IMG/VR virus record: IMGVR_UViG_3300025889_000474
Coordinates: 1 to 33,890 of that record
Reading direction: 5' to 3' (one strand)
Length of the DNA: 33,890 nucleotides
Origin: a virus
Shown one piece after another: positions 30,447 through 33,890 of this stretch. The position numbers were made by a program, and so were the translations under genes. A model generated the notes under the pieces. The model saw nothing but the letters and a program-made list of their open reading frames with translations, made no database searches and was not told the origin of the DNA. Position 1 is the stretch's first letter; every line of letters begins with the position of its first letter.

Positions 30447-33149
30447 ATGGCTGAAAAATATTCTATTTATGATTACACCGACTATATCCCTTCCGAGGAT
30501 ATTGTTAATGATTATTTGAGTGCCATTCCTCAGAATGAATTGCTTGGATCTGTTTCTAGTGGATTAAGAAGTGCTCGTGAATTTGGTAACAGAGCTACGA
30601 TACCAGAATCTATTCCGTTGATTGGTGGAACGGGTGTTGGTGATTTAATTTTAGGAGAGTCACCAGAAGAAGTTGAAAATTGGTCTTATGGGAATTACCC
30701 GATGTATTTGCCAGAATACTCTGGAATCGGTGGATATATTCCAGTCATGAAGGGAAATAGACAATCTAGTCTTGCTGATACTTTATTTTTAGGTGCAGAC
30801 GTTTCCCCACTTATTAAACCAACCACCACATCAGTCAATAGATTTGTACAATCGCTTGGTAAAAAATTACAAGAGTCAGGAGTAAGTGACGTTGCTGGCG
30901 AGATGGTCGAGAACAGGATGCGCCAGCTCGGTGCTTTGACTGATATTGTTCCCCCCGGTCCAAAACCAGAAAGAATTGAGGCTCCGGCAAATGAAATGGG
31001 ATTCTATTCTCCAATCGAAGAGGCAGGACTTAATTTAAAAAGGAAGTCTGGCTCCGGTCAGGCGTTCTTAAACGAATTAAAGTCTAATCCAAATGTAAAA
31101 GGGACTGATCTAGATTGGATGGGACTTACCGATTTCTTATCAGATAAAAAGAATATAACTCGGGAAGAAGTTCAACAATATATTAATCGCAACAAAATTG
31201 AATTTACAGAAGAAGTTTACAAGCGTGTGCCTGTTGAAATAGATATGGAGCAAGCAATTGGAAACTTCCCTGATCTGAGGTACATGCCAGATGTCCGAAG
31301 ACTCATACAAGAAGCATCTCAAGATTGGAATCCTAATAATAGCTATTTAAGTGAATGGGTAATGAACGATGAACGAGCATACGAGCAATTGCGTGATACG
31401 CTTATAGCTAGAAAAGAAGAAGAATTGACTAGACAACTAGGAACAGACTTATCTGGTTTCTTCGATGATTTAGACGCTCAATATCAATACCGCAAGCAGT
31501 TAGAATCTTATATAGAAGATGGACAACTTGATGATGAGATGTATCAATACCTTAGTGAACTTGACGATAGTGTAATTGATCCCGCCGTTCAATCCGTTCA
31601 AGAGTTGGGCTTCAAGCGACCAATGTATAAACAATATACATTCCCAGAGGGAATCGATAATACAGAGATTGCATTTAGGATAAGCGATCAAGCTCTTCCT
31701 CCATACCTAGAAAATCTTAATGGATTCCCCGAGAACTATAGTGTTAAAGAAATCCCGATTACATCAATTGATGAAGGCGATTCGGTATTCACACGCTTTG
31801 TAGTTTTTGATGAACAAGGAAAACCGGCAACAGTCGGCAAAGATGGTTTGCAATTTGGATATTCAAGTGAAGAGCAGGCAAGAGAGCTATTTGCTAGGGA
31901 CTATAACAGTGAGGTTGACGCTACAATAGAAAAATATACAGACCCTTTCCCATCACGCAATGCTCATTATTATGGTGACAACACCATAGCTCATCTTAGA
32001 TTTAATACTCGGCTTGGTCCAAATAATGAAAAAATTCTTTTAGTTGAGGAAATGCAATCAGATTGGATTCAAAAAGGTCGACAGATTGGATTTGATAATG
32101 CAAAAGATAAACAGAAAATTTTGCAAGTTAAAACAAAGTTAAGTGATTTAAATCAAGAAGAAACTAGACTGGGTGGGTTAGTAGAGAAGGCCAGAATTAA
32201 AAGTGATCAATTATATAAAGAATTAAAAGAGTTCCAAAGGAATAATTATCCGGACTTTGGTTTAGCCGAAAATTCTCCAGAGTATAAAGCATATACAGAA
32301 GCGAATACTAAACTTTTTAAACTTAGAGAAGAATTTTACACAGCTCAGCAAGAAAGAATATCTTTTGTTGAAAAGAATAAAGACCTTTTGAATAAAAGTA
32401 GCATAGTTAAGGATGCCCCTGAGTCTATGAAAAAGGGATGGTACGAGGCTGTATTAAATCGTGTTATGAAAATAGCAGTCGATGAAGGGTTTGACCAGAT
32501 AGCTTTAACTCGTGGCAAAGATCAAATAACAAGATATCAAAATATTAGTGAAGACCCAAAAAGTGTAAGGACAAATGTTAATAGGATTGACTATAAAGTA
32601 AGAGGTGATGTAGACAGCGAAGGGAATCCAATAGAAAGATTTAGTATCACTGGTTCAGCTCCAATTCCTCCTGATACAGATTTGGGATGGAGCCAAAACA
32701 GAGAATCAATGATTCATTTTAATGACTTATCATACAAAGAACTAAAAGATTTGGTTGGTGACGATGTCGCACAAATGATAAGAGAGAAAGGAAGAACTGC
32801 AACATATGGAACCGGAACTATTACTGAATCGTCTATTACTAAAAAAGACGTTGATAATTTATCAATTGGTGGTAAAGGCATGAAGCGTTATTACGATGAA
32901 ATTTATCCAGAAACTTTAGAAAAATTAGCCAATAAATATGATTCAAGCATGAGTGATTCAATAATTGTAGGGGACGACAATATTTCGGTTCGTAAGATTG
33001 ATGTGACCCCAAAAATGAGATATGAACTCGGCGATAAACGAAGAGGTGGTCGAGATCGAGGTAGTCCGTTGTTTGGTGTAGGCGGAGCAGGGGTTGGGGC
33101 GTTATCGACGCTTAATCAAGATAACCAAACAATTCCGGTGATGCCATGA
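30447..33149 (+). CDS. Large polyvalent-type phage protein, 900 aa
   Basis: A 900-residue multidomain protein. Residues ~188-260 (MGFYSPIEEAGLNLKRKSGS, later DWMGLTDFLSDKKNITREEV) match a module familiar from phage 'polyvalent' proteins. Residues ~504-550 (NAHYYGDNTIAHLRFNTR, LLVEEMQSDWIQKGRQIG) and ~660-690 (GWYEAVLNRVMKIAVDEGFD, IALTRGKDQ) form a second such unit, ending near 810 with GGKGMKRYYDEIYPETLEKL. A coiled coil lies at ~555-655. The C-terminus has a Gly-rich hydrophobic PLFGVGGAGVGALSTL. Polyvalent proteins are thought to be delivered with phage DNA and act early in the new host. No catalytic motif was identified. Start lacks a strong ribosome-binding site. Confidence 0.65.
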   Translation: MAEKYSIYDYTDYIPSEDIVNDYLSAIPQNELLGSVSSGLRSAREFGNRATIPESIPLIGGTGVGDLILGESPEEVENWSYGNYPMYLPEYSGIGGYIPVMKGNRQSSLADTLFLGADVSPLIKPTTTSVNRFVQSLGKKLQESGVSDVAGEMVENRMRQLGALTDIVPPGPKPERIEAPANEMGFYSPIEEAGLNLKRKSGSGQAFLNELKSNPNVKGTDLDWMGLTDFLSDKKNITREEVQQYINRNKIEFTEEVYKRVPVEIDMEQAIGNFPDLRYMPDVRRLIQEASQDWNPNNSYLSEWVMNDERAYEQLRDTLIARKEEELTRQLGTDLSGFFDDLDAQYQYRKQLESYIEDGQLDDEMYQYLSELDDSVIDPAVQSVQELGFKRPMYKQYTFPEGIDNTEIAFRISDQALPPYLENLNGFPENYSVKEIPITSIDEGDSVFTRFVVFDEQGKPATVGKDGLQFGYSSEEQARELFARDYNSEVDATIEKYTDPFPSRNAHYYGDNTIAHLRFNTRLGPNNEKILLVEEMQSDWIQKGRQIGFDNAKDKQKILQVKTKLSDLNQEETRLGGLVEKARIKSDQLYKELKEFQRNNYPDFGLAENSPEYKAYTEANTKLFKLREEFYTAQQERISFVEKNKDLLNKSSIVKDAPESMKKGWYEAVLNRVMKIAVDEGFDQIALTRGKDQITRYQNISEDPKSVRTNVNRIDYKVRGDVDSEGNPIERFSITGSAPIPPDTDLGWSQNRESMIHFNDLSYKELKDLVGDDVAQMIREKGRTATYGTGTITESSITKKDVDNLSIGGKGMKRYYDEIYPETLEKLANKYDSSMSDSIIVGDDNISVRKIDVTPKMRYELGDKRRGGRDRGSPLFGVGGAGVGALSTLNQDNQTIPVMP

Positions 33150-33193
33150 TTAACAGAAGTGCAGTCTCATCTTTAATTTCTAAAGGAGGTTTT

Positions 33194-33325
33194 ATGAAAA
33201 AGCAAAAATACAAGGACAAGAAAGACGAGTCATTAGGAATGCGTAATGGCAAGCAAAGCACAAAGAAAGTCAGCATGAAAGGCAGACGCAAGCAAAGCTA
33301 TGGTGCTAAGAAGGCGATGGGCTAA
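33194..33325 (+). CDS. Small very basic late protein, 43 aa
   Basis: Begins MKKQKYKDKKDESLGMRNGK and ends GRRKQSYGAKKAMG; about a third Lys/Arg. The DESLGMRxGK...GAKKAMG pattern recurs in small phage late proteins. ATG 33194 has an excellent AAAGGAGG upstream. An alternative in-frame ATG at 33146, overlapping the polyvalent gene stop (ATGA), would add 16 residues. Its stop overlaps the next ATG (TAATG). Confidence 0.7.
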   Translation: MKKQKYKDKKDESLGMRNGKQSTKKVSMKGRRKQSYGAKKAMG

Positions 33326-33474
33326 TGGCTGACGAAGAACAAAACGTCGTAAACATTTTCGTAACTGGGGTTTCGATGAAAGGAAAGTCGAAGCTGAATA
33401 AAGATGACAGTGATAGACCTACTGAAGAAAATCAAGAGCAACCTGAAGAACGAAAAGACGGCGATAGCGAATAA
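33325..33474 (+). CDS. Small charged hypothetical protein, 49 aa
   Basis: From ATG 33325 (overlapping the previous TAA): ADEEQNVVNIFVTGVSMKGK, followed by an acidic Glu/Asp-rich end (ENQEQPEERKDGDSE). No recognised family. Its last 71 nt overlap the start of the 65-aa gene in another frame, so one of the two starts may be wrong. Confidence 0.5.
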   Translation: MADEEQNVVNIFVTGVSMKGKSKLNKDDSDRPTEENQEQPEERKDGDSE

Positions 33475-33601
33475 TATGGTTGAAGGTCGTATGAGCGACT
33501 TTCAATCGTATTCTCGAAACGTTGGTTATGCAGAAGGTCTTGAAAAAGCCTGTGAGCTGATCGACGAAACTTTAAAACAACTAGACGAAGAGGATGATTA
33601 A
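33404..33601 (+). CDS. Small conserved-type phage protein, 65 aa
   Basis: A 65-residue protein: helix, then MVEGRMSDFQSYSRNVGYAE, then GLEKACELIDETLKQLDEED. The MVEGxxxDFxxYxxxVGxAxGLxxA pattern is common in small phage proteins just before the capsid genes. ATG 33404 is inside the 49-aa gene; a later start would remove a family-typical N-terminal helix, so the overlap may be real. It ends 3 bp before the GroES-like gene. Confidence 0.65.
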   Translation: MTVIDLLKKIKSNLKNEKTAIANNMVEGRMSDFQSYSRNVGYAEGLEKACELIDETLKQLDEEDD

Positions 33602-33604
33602 CGC

Positions 33605-33890
33605 ATGTCTCATCAGCATGAAGAAACGCAGTTGGAAGCAACTGAATATCCCAAACCAATGGGATGGAAAGTTCTAGTCAAACCAAACGAAGTCAAGAAA
33701 ACGACCAAGGGTGGCATTATTCTTTCAAACACCAGTCAGGAGAATGAAGAATATTTGACCGCACATGGGCATATTCTGGCGATGGGCGATTTGGCTTATC
33801 GAGACCGAGATTCTGGTCAGTCATGGAAAGGCTCATGGCCCAGTGTCGGTAACCGAGTTACCTACGGCAAGTATGCCGGACAGAAGCTCG
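33605..33890 (+). CDS. GroES-like co-chaperonin (Cpn10), partial, first 95 aa
   Basis: The N-terminal 95 residues of a GroES-type protein, cut by the window end. YPKPMGWKVLVKPNEV (15-30) is the first beta strand with the usual P-x-GxxVLVKP. TTKGGIIL (33-40) is the mobile loop with the IIL tripeptide that contacts GroEL. HILAMGDLAY (56-65) and PSVGNRVTYGKYAG (79-92) correspond to the G-x-V-xAxG and VGxxVxYxKYAG strands. Phage co-chaperonins redirect host GroEL toward folding the major capsid protein, which would be expected just downstream, outside the window. Confidence 0.85.
   Translation, partial: MSHQHEETQLEATEYPKPMGWKVLVKPNEVKKTTKGGIILSNTSQENEEYLTAHGHILAMGDLAYRDRDSGQSWKGSWPSVGNRVTYGKYAGQKL

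Noticed and set aside
1-33890. tRNA genes, insertion sequences, integrase or attachment sites
   Set aside because: I saw no cloverleaf-like segment ending in a tRNA 3' pattern, no transposase or integrase motif and no flanking direct repeats. A tRNA or att scan with dedicated tools could overturn this.

Overview
The window looks like part of a tailed double-stranded DNA bacteriophage genome. It has a large terminase, a P22-type portal protein, DNA-ejection-type internal proteins and a phage replication module, and I see no rRNA, tRNA or cellular housekeeping genes. The P22-like portal, large ejection-like proteins and GroES-type co-chaperonin suggest a short-tailed (podovirus-like) phage of a Gram-negative host. 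The small-protein repertoire recalls uncultured marine podophages. That taxonomic impression is from memory of protein families, not from a search. Base composition is moderately AT-rich with frequent CGA arginine codons; a few genes (9673-10398, 15895-16509, much of 3272-5296 and 30447-33149) look AT-richer.

Layout. (1) 1-5296, plus strand: the end of a structural operon, with the tail of one gene and three virion or DNA-ejection-like proteins (329, 739 and 674 aa). It meets the next block tail to tail with a 17-bp overlap. (2) 5280-20066, minus strand: one tightly packed replication and recombination operon, read right to left. In order of transcription: a GTG-started 121-aa protein, a coiled-coil protein, a conserved phage protein that may bind ssDNA, a small secreted Cys-rich protein, an AEP-type primase, an HTH protein, a UvrD-like helicase, small proteins including a zinc ribbon, a DnaQ-like exonuclease, an 18-codon hydrophobic mini-ORF, a DnaE-type polymerase, an AT-rich unknown, small proteins, a C39-like putative cysteine peptidase, a DUF3223-HNH protein, an SNF2-type helicase and a VRR-NUC nuclease. 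(3) 20067-20407: a divergent control region with a repeated GTAAC/GTTAC array and a near-consensus sigma-70 promoter pointing right. (4) 20408-22092, plus strand: four early-type genes, followed by a rho-independent terminator near 22152. (5) 22249-33890, plus strand: packaging and head genes. These are a TerS-like protein, TerL, portal, small acidic and basic proteins, two large 'polyvalent'-type proteins, and a GroES-like gene cut by the window end.

How it fits together. The divergent region probably launches replication genes leftward and early genes rightward. The late operon starts after the terminator at terS and continues past the right edge. The capsid and tail genes are not in the window. 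If the genome map is circular or permuted they would lie between the GroES gene and base 1, which would make blocks 5 and 1 a single late operon. The replisome is unusual: a bacterial-type Pol III alpha core whose PHP domain has lost its usual histidines, a separate DEDDh exonuclease and an archaeo-eukaryotic-type primase, with no DnaB, DnaG, clamp or clamp loader visible.

The observations I rate highest are the early-gene leader cassette (a C(UUCG)G hairpin followed by an extended AGAAAGGAA ribosome-binding motif), the GTAAC array in the divergent region, the replisome composition, the translationally coupled 18-codon membrane-like mini-ORF between dnaQ and dnaE, and the polyvalent gene pair embedded in the head module.
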